Shown here: positions 45,290 to 56,900 of the stretch, in pieces
Position numbering within the stretch: the first letter of the stretch is position 1
How the letters are laid out: each line of letters starts with the position of its first letter
Source: Elgaria multicarinata webbii
Lineage: Eukaryota; Chordata; Lepidosauria; Squamata; Anguidae
NCBI RefSeq assembly: GCF_023053635.1
Contig: NC_086178.1
Span: 93,480,226 to 93,544,225 of the forward strand
DNA: 64,000 nucleotides
Direction: 5' to 3'
Made by a program: the position numbers and the translations under genes
Notes under the pieces: model-generated
The model's input: the letters and a program-made list of their open reading frames with translations, nothing else
The model's database searches: none
What the model was told of the DNA's origin: nothing

Positions 45290-45425
45290 TTGTCTGTGGT
45301 TTTATGTAAATGCTTTTCATTTTGTATTTTGTATAATATGTTTTTAACGGTTTTCATTTTTTCTAAACCACCCAGAGAGCTTTGGCCATGGGGTGGTATA
45401 AAAAGGGAATGAATGATTGAATGAA
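45290..45425 (+). mobile_element. L2-like LINE 3' tail
   Basis: CTAAACCACCCAGAGAGCTT, GGGTGGTATAAAAAGGGAAT with a GAATGATT tail. Confidence 0.75.
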
Positions 45426-46264
45426 TGGAGCTCCAGTCTCTGGCCCTAGAAGAGTCACCAGGTAAATTCACTCAGCAGCCTGTTACTGTTTACCCTCCTG
45501 CTTAAGCTGGAAGAAAAATGGTCAGCCGAGTTCAATTCAATCCACGTGGTGGCCCCTCTCCGCTCATAAAAATCGCCCCCCAAAACGAGGAAGCGCAAAG
45601 CCCTGGGGAAGCATCGCGATTTCCCCTTAATGTAGAGATGCTCATGGATAAGTAGCACACACCTTCCCTTCCCCAGACAAGTCCATTAACTAGCTAGACT
45701 CCTCCCTATTTCCTTCCATCATTATCCTACTTTTCTGGGGTTCCCAGCTAACTTTTCCTCTGCTCCTTTTTTCTATTTCTTCCCCAGGCCTGCATGGCTC
45801 CAAGCAGGTAAGTAGCTTGCTGACTACCTCTCTTTGCTCACAAGCTCAACTAGGGCCATCTCCTTCCCATACCATTCCCCACATCCATCTTCTTCCAATT
45901 TCTGTTTGCTGTCAGGACACCCCACCCCACCAGGCTGGTGTATTACACTAAAACATTGCTTTTAATTTGGCTGTATTAAACACTGGAACTATTCCATTTA
46001 TGTGAATGAATTTTAACTCCATAAATTGTCTCTTGCCTTAATGTGAATGTATGTATCAAGGCTGCATGTGTGAAAGTGTGCATTTGGGCCTACATCTGTG
46101 TTTGACAGTTGGTAACATATTGCATATCCACAGAATTTACCCTTAACATGATGTTTCTTTTTTGAGGGAATTCATGTGTGACATACACTTGAGGTATTAA
46201 TTCATTCTGATTTATGTAATTTTGGTGGATTTTGTTTTTTCTCTACCATATCAATGTCTACTAC
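45426..46264. other. Intergenic, nothing recognised
   Basis: No supported feature. Confidence 0.5.
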
Positions 46265-46380
46265 CATAGGAATCTGCCTTCTTATCTAGCTCAGTATTGA
46301 CAAGCAGTTTCAGGCAGCCCTACTGAGCCCTTTGGCATGCAAAACAGGGCTCTACCTCTACGTCACGGCCCTTCTCAAAC
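46265..46380 (-). mobile_element. tRNA-derived SINE (same family as 9425), degraded
   Basis: AATCTGCCTTCTTATCTAGC, AGTTTCAGGCAGCCCTACTG, GGCATGCAAAACAGGGCTCT. Confidence 0.65.
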
Positions 46381-46388
46381 AACATTGA

Positions 46389-47042
46389 GCTCCATCACAC
46401 CAACGTTTTATCGCACTCTCGTCATGCCTGTTTTGCAGCTCGGTACTCACATGATGTCATGCCTGTCCTGCAGTCACCCCGCCTCTTCCCCTCCATTTTC
46501 TGTGTTTCCCTAGAGCAGGGAAAGTCTGGTTTATTTCCTTCATGTGGGATTAAAGCGCCCTTCCGCCCGCATGTATTGCCATCCTCGCGCTATGTCCTTT
46601 GTTGGGGGGGGGTGCATTGAAGCGAGAACTTGCTGATGAAAGAGGAGGACAAGGTGGTTCTCCTCCTCCAGCACACTGTGTCGAATAAACAGGCTTGTGC
46701 TGACTCAGCTGAATAGACTCTTATTGCCCACAGAAATGGCACCCAGCTGATGAAACATTAAATTGGTAAAACGCTAGACAACAAAGCCAGAGCGATGGGG
46801 GGAAGGCACCCATGTCCATCACAATGGCCATCAATGACAAGAACCAATGAAGTAGAGGGGGAGGGGGAAGGAGAAGGGGTGGGGTGGAGTGGAGTGGGAG
46901 AGCGAACAAGCCAAAGGAGATTTCACTGGTACAGTGGTGATACCACAAACACATATGAAAGGGACCATTAGATTGACGCGCTAAGGAAACGGAGGTGGAA
47001 ATTGCAGAGGCAAACCAGGAAAAAAAGTAGGTGTGATGGAGC
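46389..47042. mobile_element. MITE, GCTCCATCACACC family
   Basis: Ends GCTCCATCACACCAAC and GTAGGTGTGATGGAGC are a near-perfect 16-bp inverted pair over 654 bp. No coding sequence; no target duplication that I can confirm. Confidence 0.8.
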
Positions 47043-47096
47043 CCAATAATAAATGCAAACAAAGCAGAACTAAACACACTAAAGACAATATTTTCT

Positions 47097-47720
47097 TGGA
47101 AAACGAAAATTAATTTATTGCAGTTTTTACATCAACCTTTCCCCCCACCCCTTAAAAACGCACACAATAAAAAGTAAAACAAGAGTGCCGGCAATTGGCA
47201 CTCAGCTAGCCAAGGCTATACAGAAGCCTTCCCCAACCTGGTGTTCCCCAGATGTGTTGGACTGCATCTCCCATCATTCCCAGCCAGCATAGCCATTGTG
47301 TTAGAGTTGCAGTCTAACACATCTGGAGAGCACCAGGAACATCTTACCTACTTCCAAGTTATGACTCATACAGTACAAAGGATATTTAAAAAAGGAATGA
47401 GAAGGTATTAAATGGGAAATGGAGAGGGGGCAGTAGAATTTCTTGAAAAGATAGTTACATTATATGGCCTGGAAGTTTCACATTACGAACAGTGCATAAA
47501 TATCAAGTATATCGTTGTACATAAGGCAACATGGGGCAGCCTGTGTTCAGATGAGCCAAAACCTGCATTTGTTTTGGCGAGGCATTCTGCTTTCTGTACG
47601 CTTAGCTAGCCAACCAGCACATTACAGAAGCGAGTAATACTTCTGAACATCTACCTCAATGGGTTTTACAAGACCTTTCACAATAAATTGCTACCGCGCG
47701 CACATGCCTGTGTGATCAAC
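47097..47720 (-). other. HKDC1: Probable HKDC1 3' UTR with poly(A) signal
   Basis: Downstream of the stop, the first well placed AATAAA on the minus strand is at 47115-47120, which would give a 3' UTR of about 600 nt with cleavage near 47,095-47,105. A palindromic MITE (47226-47345) lies inside it. The far end is inferred from the hexamer only; another site could be used. Confidence 0.5.
47226..47345. mobile_element. Palindromic MITE inside HKDC1 3' UTR
   Basis: Left CCTTCCCCAACCTGGTGTTC, right CATCTGGAGAGCACCAGGAA. Full palindromic copy of the GTGCCCTCCAGATG family. Confidence 0.85.
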
Positions 47721-47865
47721 TTAATTTTCAGCAACATGATGCACTCGTTTTGCAACTGCGGTAATTAAAGCAGCTCCCTTCCCACTCCCATCTTCAGACA
47801 GCATGAAGGTCACGTCGCATTGAGGTGCCAGTTCTTTCACCGTTTCTTCCAAGATCCTGGAAAAA
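47721..47865 (-). CDS. HKDC1: HKDC1 exon 18, coding part with stop
   Basis: Coding part 145 nt from acceptor TTTAG to TAA at 47721-47723. Encodes [20 protein letters not shown] then [18 protein letters not shown] (adenine-nucleotide loop) and a short tail VHHVAEN. The human tail is a few residues different but the total length agrees. Confidence 0.97.
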
Positions 47866-50800
47866 CTAAACAAAGGGAGGAAATAAGCAAAAGATTAGAA
47901 AGTATGCAATGGTTTGCATACTGCTAATTATTTGTTAAGAAGCAAAATCATTATTAGGGCCAGCATCAAGGGTAGGCATGGTCAGACAACTGCCCAGGGC
48001 TCACAATCCAGCAGGGCCCCACTGACAACAGCCCCCTAGATTTGCTCCTCTTCTTCACCCTTTCAACCAGCTTGCGTGGGAGTGAGAAGGAGCAGCAGCA
48101 GCTGACACTGCCTGCTTGCTCTCTGCCTGTCAAGTAAGCAGTGGTAGCTATGACAAGAAAGAGAATGAGGAGCAATCACACAAGGCCCCTGTCTACACGA
48201 CAGCGGGATTGCTTCTCATTTAATTTTAACCCATATTTTCGTGGATTTGAATCTAGCCAACGAGCGTCACACTGCAGCGGCAACAGTGATTTATCTCCTG
48301 ATTTTTTTTTTATAGTGCAGTTATTAATGTGCACATTCGCACATACAAGGCTATGGATTATACACGAGGCAAGCTATAAATGTTATCTGCAGAGCTCCGC
48401 AGATTCATAGAAGAGGAAAAGTGAGTGGGAAAAGGAACAAGGCAGCAGAGGAGGATGCGAGCGGGAGACTGAACACGTCTCCTGTCTCTCGCTGCCTGTT
48501 CCCCGCTCTTTGTTTTCATTTTAAAAGCTCCATCTTAATTCAACATGAAAACGGTGGGAAGGAACGAGGCAGCCAGAGGATGCGATTGGTGGGAAGGCGG
48601 GGAATCAGCCAATCACTTTGTCCTACCCTCAAAACTCCGCCCACATGTCAAAATACGATTTAACTCCCCCAAAGACACATAACCATAATGTGGTGCAAAC
48701 TCGGACGTGATCCAAAAGACGGGGTAAATAGCAAATGCGAATATGCGCACTATCGCATTAAAAACCCAGCACTACAGCGAATGGATGGCTGCATCACGTG
48801 TCCTAAAATGCGAATATGCACATTTAGGTCAGGGTAAACAAGCTGTATAGACAACCCCCCGGTGACAACAGCAGTGAGGGAGGCCCACCTGTTGAGAGTG
48901 TCTTGCCCAAGGGCCTTCAAAAAACATGGAGCCGGTACTGGTCACTATGATGAGTAGAGGGTATATGAAGGGAGGGTCTTTATGTTGCAAGGTTGGTGGG
49001 AGTGGGAACTCTTTGCCCAAAAGCAGTTTTGTAGTCCCTGCAAGATTTCCCTACCAGTGAGAACCAGGCCACAGTGTCAGGGCCAAGAGGGCAGGTTTTC
49101 CCCTCATCTCAACTGTATCTTCATGTGTAGCACTTTACCCTTCTTCATAGGAGTTCATGGTTGGTAAACGGAAAGTCTTCACTAGAGGGGGACATAGAGG
49201 GCTGCACCCTTGGAGGAGAGTGAAATCTGCCTCCTATCACTGTTGTCTCCAATTTGCATAGCACCATTCTTGGTTCTATTTTTTGGTCACAATACTGTGT
49301 GAGGAAATATTGGGGAGCGACCAATTTAAATATAGATTTCCTTCCTATCTAGGCAATCTGAATTAACAGCCCCCTGCCTCCCACTCTTCATTCTTGTCTA
49401 AAACTGAAATAATAGATGTATTTTCCTAGTAATTCCTCCCAATACAGAACGTCTCCATTTTATGCCTTGACCTCTCTCACAAAATCTAAGATGAACTAAG
49501 AGCGCCCTCTTGCAGTCACTCACAGAACACCAATTGAGGGCAGTGAAGGCACTTGGGCATTTTGAGTCACATTGGAACTCTACAAATTAGACCTCACTGC
49601 CTTGATTTCATTGACTTGATTTTTACTATCACTTCTGTGTTTGTTAGAAATGTATTTATTTATTATTTATTTAGAATATTTATATACCGCTCCCATTGAA
49701 AAATTTCGGAGCGGTTTGCAAGATAAAATGAAAATAAAAACAGAATAAAACAGTTAAAACAAAATTTAAAAGAAGCAAAAACAGAGATTCAAGGCTGCAT
49801 ATTAAGGAAAGGCTTCTTGAAATAAAGAAATTGCCATGTCATGAAAATAATCTGCTGCCAGATAATGGAACCTAATTTCAAACTTAGTCATAAATTTTGT
49901 AATCTGTTTCATTACATCTTCAATGAATTTGAAAGCAATGTAAAACACACACACACTCTCAACAACCCTTCATATTTAGGCTAGATTGCAGAAGTTACAA
50001 GTTAAACAGAAAAGGGGTTGTTTATTAGTGTGCAGATGTATGTGTATAATATGGCCTTCTCCAATCTGGAACCCTCCTGGTGTGGGACTACAACTCCCAG
50101 CATCCCCCAGCCATTTGGAGGGCACTAGCTTGTGAAAGGCTCATATAATATAACATTTAGGATAGGTGTAGAACCAATAATGCAGTACCTCCCTAAAAAA
50201 AGGCTTGAAAACCAAGACCTTTTTATTCTCCCAGTATTTTAACAGTCTATAAATTAATTTTAACTTTGCTGTTTTAAATTTGTATTTTAAATTTGTATTT
50301 TTGCATTGCTGCTGTTTTTATCTTGGTTGTGCTTTTATACTGTATTTTATATTATGGTTTTATACTGTTGTTTTATACTTTGAATTGTCTTAATTTTGTA
50401 AACCACCCAGAGAGCTTCGGCTATTGGGCGTTATAGAAATGCAATAAATAAATAAATAAAACTTGTATAATATGGAACCATTTAAATATTTCCCCACCAA
50501 GCCAGAAGAAGAGATGTATATTACTCAGAGGAATGGCAGCTTCCTTTTTGCATAGCAAAGACTTCCAACTGGCAGCTAACTCTGCAATAACCCTTTACAG
50601 TTGCTGTAGAACTAATTTTGGGAAATAGTTAACAAAATCATTACTTAAAATAGCTCTTCAAAATAGGATCGCTTCCTTAGTGGAAGAGAGTTGAACTCTA
50701 TTGAAATAGATGAGTGGTTGTCTGCAATTCGCACACATTTCTTAGGATTGCTAAAATTAATTCGTGTGGCAACAGTTTTCAGCACCTTTGTTCTTTTCTT

Positions 50801-50901
50801 AAATGTAAACAAAGTAGGGAAGGTATATGGAAATAGTTACCAAAATCATTACTTATGTTGTTCCCCACCTCGATCCAAGTGAAGAGGCGGGTAAGAAATA
50901 A

Positions 50902-50954
<53 letters not shown>

Positions 50955-53900
50955 ACCCTTCAAAATGCCAGGCCAAAGATCATCCTTGACCTATGAGGAA
51001 TTTACCTAGAACTATATAAAAAAAATGTTCAGCAATATTTAACTACTGTTTTTATCTTTTTTCTCTCTCTCTCAATCCCTGCTTTGAATTTGCATACAAA
51101 TTAAAGATCCAAGGAAACATAGAAAAGGAAATGACCAGATCACTGGTTTGTGTCCCTCGAAATGTAGCAGAGGCTCTCACCCACAGGAGGGAAATGCAAT
51201 TTCACCACTTCCCCTTCCCCCTGCAACTCACCTACCCACGCCATCGCCCATGCTGCTGCAGAGGATTCTCCAACCAACCCTCTGGAGCAGATTTTCAGAG
51301 AGCTGCAGGGGGAAGGGAGAGTTGGAGAAAACTACATTGCCCACCCTTCCACCAGAGGGAGAATCGTGTGAGTGAAGTTCACTCACTTCAGTCTTACATA
51401 GGGATGTAGCAGAATTTCGTTTTTGTTCACTAATCATGCGAACATGTCCTAGCTGCAACCCCAAACGCAAACAGCAAAACAAGTTCCCCAATATCAGAGA
51501 ATATATATAGCAAATTCTAGAACTTGTGTTTACATTCAGAAAATGCATTTTTTAAAAATCCACACTTTCAGATTCATCCTGTTCTACAGTATCTTCTCTC
51601 CTTCACTTCAAGATAGGAGCGTATCAGTTCATCTACCAGGATCCCTCAGCCATTATGATATGTTCTAGCACCATCTGATAGCCTCTTTCTGGAGGAACAA
51701 TGGCATTGCACACACACATAGGAGGGGGAAGGATCAGCAGGCTTGGGGAAATCTCAAAGTTTGCAAAAGGAGAAAGCAAATATTATGGGGGTGGGGACAC
51801 TAGAGAGGGGGGAACCAAAAACAACCCAACAAGAGATGAGAATGCTCTGTGGCCACAGAATGCTGACTGAATTGTGGGTGAGGAGGAAAAAAAGGTGGGA
51901 GATGGGAAATAGAATGGAGTATCCAGGAAAAGGGCAAGGCTGGCTGAATCTTGAACAGGAGCCTTCCATGCCTCAAGCAGGACTTCTCCCAACTCTTAAT
52001 TTTAAACTTAATTCAAACAAGTGTCATAGGTTGACTGGAACAGTGTGTGGTAGTAATGTTTTTGGTTTCCATTCTTTTTATTCCTATCCGCTAAGCAGGA
52101 TATCTAATTAATGTCCTATTTATGTTTTATTTTTATCTGTTTAAAAAATAATCAATAATTCAAGGCAAAAAAGTGATGCTAGGTACTCACTGTGGGTGCA
52201 GCTTGTACAAGGTGCCATCCACGCCTACGGTGGTTTTTAGGTGCTCGAGGCCTCTATTGTCCCGTATCTTCTCAACTACAGCAGCCAGCCCCGCGCCACA
52301 GAGCTGAGCTGCTCTCTTGGAAACAGAACCACACACCTCCTTCACAATGATGCCGTCATCGCAAGTGCTGTCCAGCCCGAGCTGCTGAAGGATTCTTCGC
52401 ACTTGAAGTAAGGCGAGCCGGTCACTGTGCTCAGTGAAAACACAGGCACTTCTGGTTAGGATGGAGCCTTCTGCAACCCTCCAGATCGGTTGGACTACAT
52501 CTCCTATCATCCCTAGCCAACATGGTCTGGTAATTTTTATTTTATTTATTTTTATTTATTATTGCATTTATATCCCACCTTTTTTCTTCTTAAGGAACCC
52601 AAGGCGGCGTACATAAGCCGCCTCCTCTTCATTTTATCCTCACAACAACATCCCTGGGAGGTAGGTTGGGCTGACTGGCCCAGAGTCACCCAGTGGGTTT
52701 CCATGGCTCAGTGGGGACTAGAACCCAGATCTCCCGAATCCCAGTCCGACACTCTAGCCACTACACCACACTGGCTCTCTGATGGGGGCTGTAGTCCAAC
52801 ACATCTGGAGGGGGCCATGTTGAAGAAGGCTGTTGCAGCTCTTTGCAGAAAGAACTGAAAAACAGCCCTGGCAGAAGAAAAAGGAAACATCCTCCGCAAG
52901 GATGCTCACTTTCTCCTTGAGCTCCTTAGTACCATCACCCTCCCATCTGTGGTCATACCCCTCTTATTTAAAAAAAAAAAAGCTATTTTATACAATGAAG
53001 AAATAAAGCTCTGAGCATGTGCAGGAACACCTTTCCCTTAGGTAGTGGTGCAGAGCCTCTCATGTTCGAGAAGCGCCCAGGGGGGTGCATTCCAGCAGCT
53101 GGCAGGGTTGAAGGCAAGAGGGGCAGGGCTAAATTACCCCCAAACTCTGGCATATCTTAGCTTAAAGCTCTTGCTACCAGTAACTAAGCCTTAGGAGGGG
53201 CATTTCAACCTTTTAGAATGGGGGAGAAACTAGGGTGACCCTATGGAAAGGAGGACAGGGCTCCTGTATCTTTAACAATGGTATAGAAAAGGGAATTTCA
53301 GCAGGTGTTATTTGCATGCATGCAGCACCTCATGAAATCTCTTCATCACACCAGTTAAAGCTGCAGGAACCCTGCCCTCTTGACCAGATTGCAGAACCTT
53401 CAAAAATGTGCAAAAAAGATTGTGGAATTTGGGGAACAGCCCTCAACTCGACTCACAGGTGTACTACAGAACTCCGTCAAGCCAAAAACAACCTGGATTT
53501 CCCAGCGACGAACATTGCTAGTATATATACTCTGGGAATGTAGGATAACACTTCATGCATCTGATGAAATGTAGTCCACGAAAGTGTATACGATCTTAAG
53601 CTCTGGTCTGAAGCACCCACACATTCCCTTGGACACTGTCTGGATCTTGTCCTCACTCGGAACTGCTCTGTCCTGGACTTTTCTATCGCTGACTTTCCTC
53701 TGTCAGATCATCATCTAGTCTCTTTCAATATTACTCACAATCCCCCTCCTTCACGTCCCGCTTCTCGCCCTTGTCGTGACCTGCATTCTATCAACTACGA
53801 GGCTTTTTCTCAGTCCTTAGCCTCCTCTCTTCCTTCTGTCTACACAGCCGTCTCCTTGGACTCAGCCGTCTCCTCCTTTAACTCCTCCTTATCTTCAACT

Positions 53901-56900
53901 CTTGATAATCTTGCTCCATCTACAACTCGGATAGTTCGCCCCTCTCAACCCCAACCGTGGCTCACCTCTTTCCTCCGCTACCTTCGCTCTTGTTCCCGGG
54001 CAGCCGAACGCCTGTGGCGTAAGACCAAGGACTGGGCGGACTTTGTCCACTACAAATTTGTTCTCTCCTCTTTCTCTTCTGCCATTTCACTGGCCAAACA
54101 GCAGCACTACTCAACGTTGATCCAGTCAAATGCTAAGCACCCTCAGCGGCTCTTCGCGTCCTTCAATTCTCTTCTGAAGCCTAATCCGCCATCTCTCCCC
54201 GCCTCCCTGTCTGCTAACGACTTTGCCTCTTTCTTCAATGCTAAAATCCAAACTATACGCTCCGATCTAGCCAACTCTGCTCCGCTTCCAGCTCCTGTCC
54301 CTCACCTGTCAGCTCCTCCTTCAACTCTCTCGGCATTCCCTTCGGTCTCAGCTGACGAACTGTCTAAAATACTGCGCTCATCGAAGCCTTCCACTTGTTC
54401 CCGTGATCCGATTCCCTCTCGCGTCTTTATTAATCTTATCCCCGCTATCCTCCCGTCCTTGCTTCACATCATTAATTCTTCTCTGTCCTCTGGTTCATTT
54501 CCTTCTGCTTTTAAACATGCTACAGTCTCTCCCATTCTCAAAAAAACCCACTCTTGATCGACTATCCCTGTCTAACTACCGACCTGTCTCCCTCTTGCCC
54601 TTTGTCTCAAAGATCCTGGAACGTCTGGTCTACTCTCGTTGTCTTGACTTTCTCTCTAATAACTCTGCTCTGGATCCCTTTCAATCTGGCTTCCGTCCTT
54701 TGCATTCCACTGAAACAGCCCTTACCAAGATCACCAATGATCTTCTTACTGCCAAGTCTAAAGGCCATTATTCTGTTCTTATTCTCCTTGATCTAACCGC
54801 AGCCTTTGACACGGTTGATCACGATCTTCTCTTAGATTCCCTCCACGACCTTGGACTCTGTGGCTCTGTCTATAACTGGTTCGCCTCCTATCTAGAGGGT
54901 CGCTCTTTCAGCGTGTCGGCTAACGGCAGCTCGTCCTCCTCTTTTCCCCTTTCAGTTGGGGTTCCGCAAGGCTCGGTGCTTGGCCCGTTGTTGTTCTCTC
55001 TATACATGCTGCCCTTGGGCAAGCTCATTCAATCTCACGGCCTCCAATATCACCTGTATGCCGATGATACACAATTATATCTTTCATCTCCGGAACTTTC
55101 TCCAGATGTTCACGATCGTATCTCGGCATGTCTTTCAGATATCTCAGCCTGGCTGCTTCATCGTCGTTTGAAACTTAACATGGCAAAGACTGAACTGCTA
55201 GTTTTTCCTCCTAAACCTTCTCCTCACCTCTCATTCTCCCTTACTGTCAACGATGTCACGCTTACTCCGGTCAAGGAAGCTCGTAGTCTTGGCTTTATAT
55301 TTGACTCCTCGCTCTCCTTTACTCCTCACATCGAGGCAGTAGCTAAATCCTGTCGTTTCTTCCTGTATAATATTGCCAGGATTCGACCATTTTTGTCTGT
55401 CTCTTCTGCCAAGACTCTCGTTCACGCACTGGTTATCTCTCGGTTGGACTACTGCAACCTTCTTCTCTCTGGCCTTCCTTCGTCTCACATCAGTCCGCGG
55501 GTCTCTGTCCACCACTCTGCCGCTAAGATCATCTTCTTGGCCCGCCGCTCTGACCATGTCACTCCACTTCTGAAATCTCTTCATTGGCTTCCAATTCACT
55601 TCAGAATCCAATATAAACTTCTCCTACTGACCTTCAAAGCTCTTCACTGCCTAGCTCCTGCCTATCTCTCCTCTCTCATCTCACACTATCGCCCCGCTCG
55701 GGCTCTCCGCTCCTCCGATGCCATGCTTCTCGCCTGCCCAAGGACCTCCACTTCCCTTACTCGGCTTCGTCCTTTTTCTTCTGCTGCCCCTTACGCCTGG
55801 AACGCTCTTCCAGAACACTTGAGAACTACAAACTCAATCACTGCTTTTAAGACTCAGCTCAAAACTTTTCTTTTCCCTATAGCCTTCAAATATTGAGTTT
55901 GTTCTGACTTTACACTGTTGGTTTTGCCCTACCCTGTGCCTGTTTACACTTCCCTGTGCCTGTTTGCATTCTCCTTCCCTCTTTATTGTTTACTACAACT
56001 TATTAGATTGTAAGCCTATGCGGCAGGGTCTTGCTATTTACTGTGTTATCTGTACAGCACCATGTACATTGATGGTGCTATATAAATAAATAATAATAAT
56101 AATAATAATAATAAATGCATTCATCTTTAAGGTGCTACAAGACTTGTTCCTGTTTCAGTGCAACATATTAACCCAGCTGCCCCTCTGAAATTATCTGAAT
56201 CAGTAACACTTATTTCCCAATCATTTTTTATGAAATACAAAGTATTTTACAATCCTTCAAGCATTCATCCTCTCAGAAGCCTTTTAAGACAGATATTATA
56301 GGCATAGAAGTTGCAGGCAGTGTTGGGGGACAGACGGATAATGACACTCTATTAGTATAACACTTTATTTTACCTTTCAATCTGAGACAGGAATTTGGTT
56401 TCAAATATTCCTCTTGTTCTCAGCGGTTCTGAAATCTGTCCTCGGAAGAGAAGCCCTTGCTTGGTCAAATCTATCAAGATCTGTCTCACTATTTCACCCA
56501 AATACATTCCACTGGTCATTTTTTCGTACCTTTTACACAAAAGAGGAAAAAAGGCAGCATTAACCATATTGGCAATTATGCAATACACATGGCATTAAAT
56601 GGGATCAGGGCATAGTCCGTACCACATGCTCTTTCTGAATATCTAAACTGGCTCTTAAGATTAGACTGGACATGACAGCAACAGACCCATGACTTTGAAC
56701 GAAGGTCACCAAAAATACCTGTAAAGCAGGATGGGGCTGAGGGTGACTTCCATGGGAAGATATTCATCAGAAGTTCACATATTTGCCCCACTGGTCTGAA
56801 AACATTGCAATGAGACACCCATTCATACCTCTGTTTCCCAGGATTCAATGACCCCTCATCCACTTCTTTATCATATTTTGTCCTGAGATTATCTATGCAG

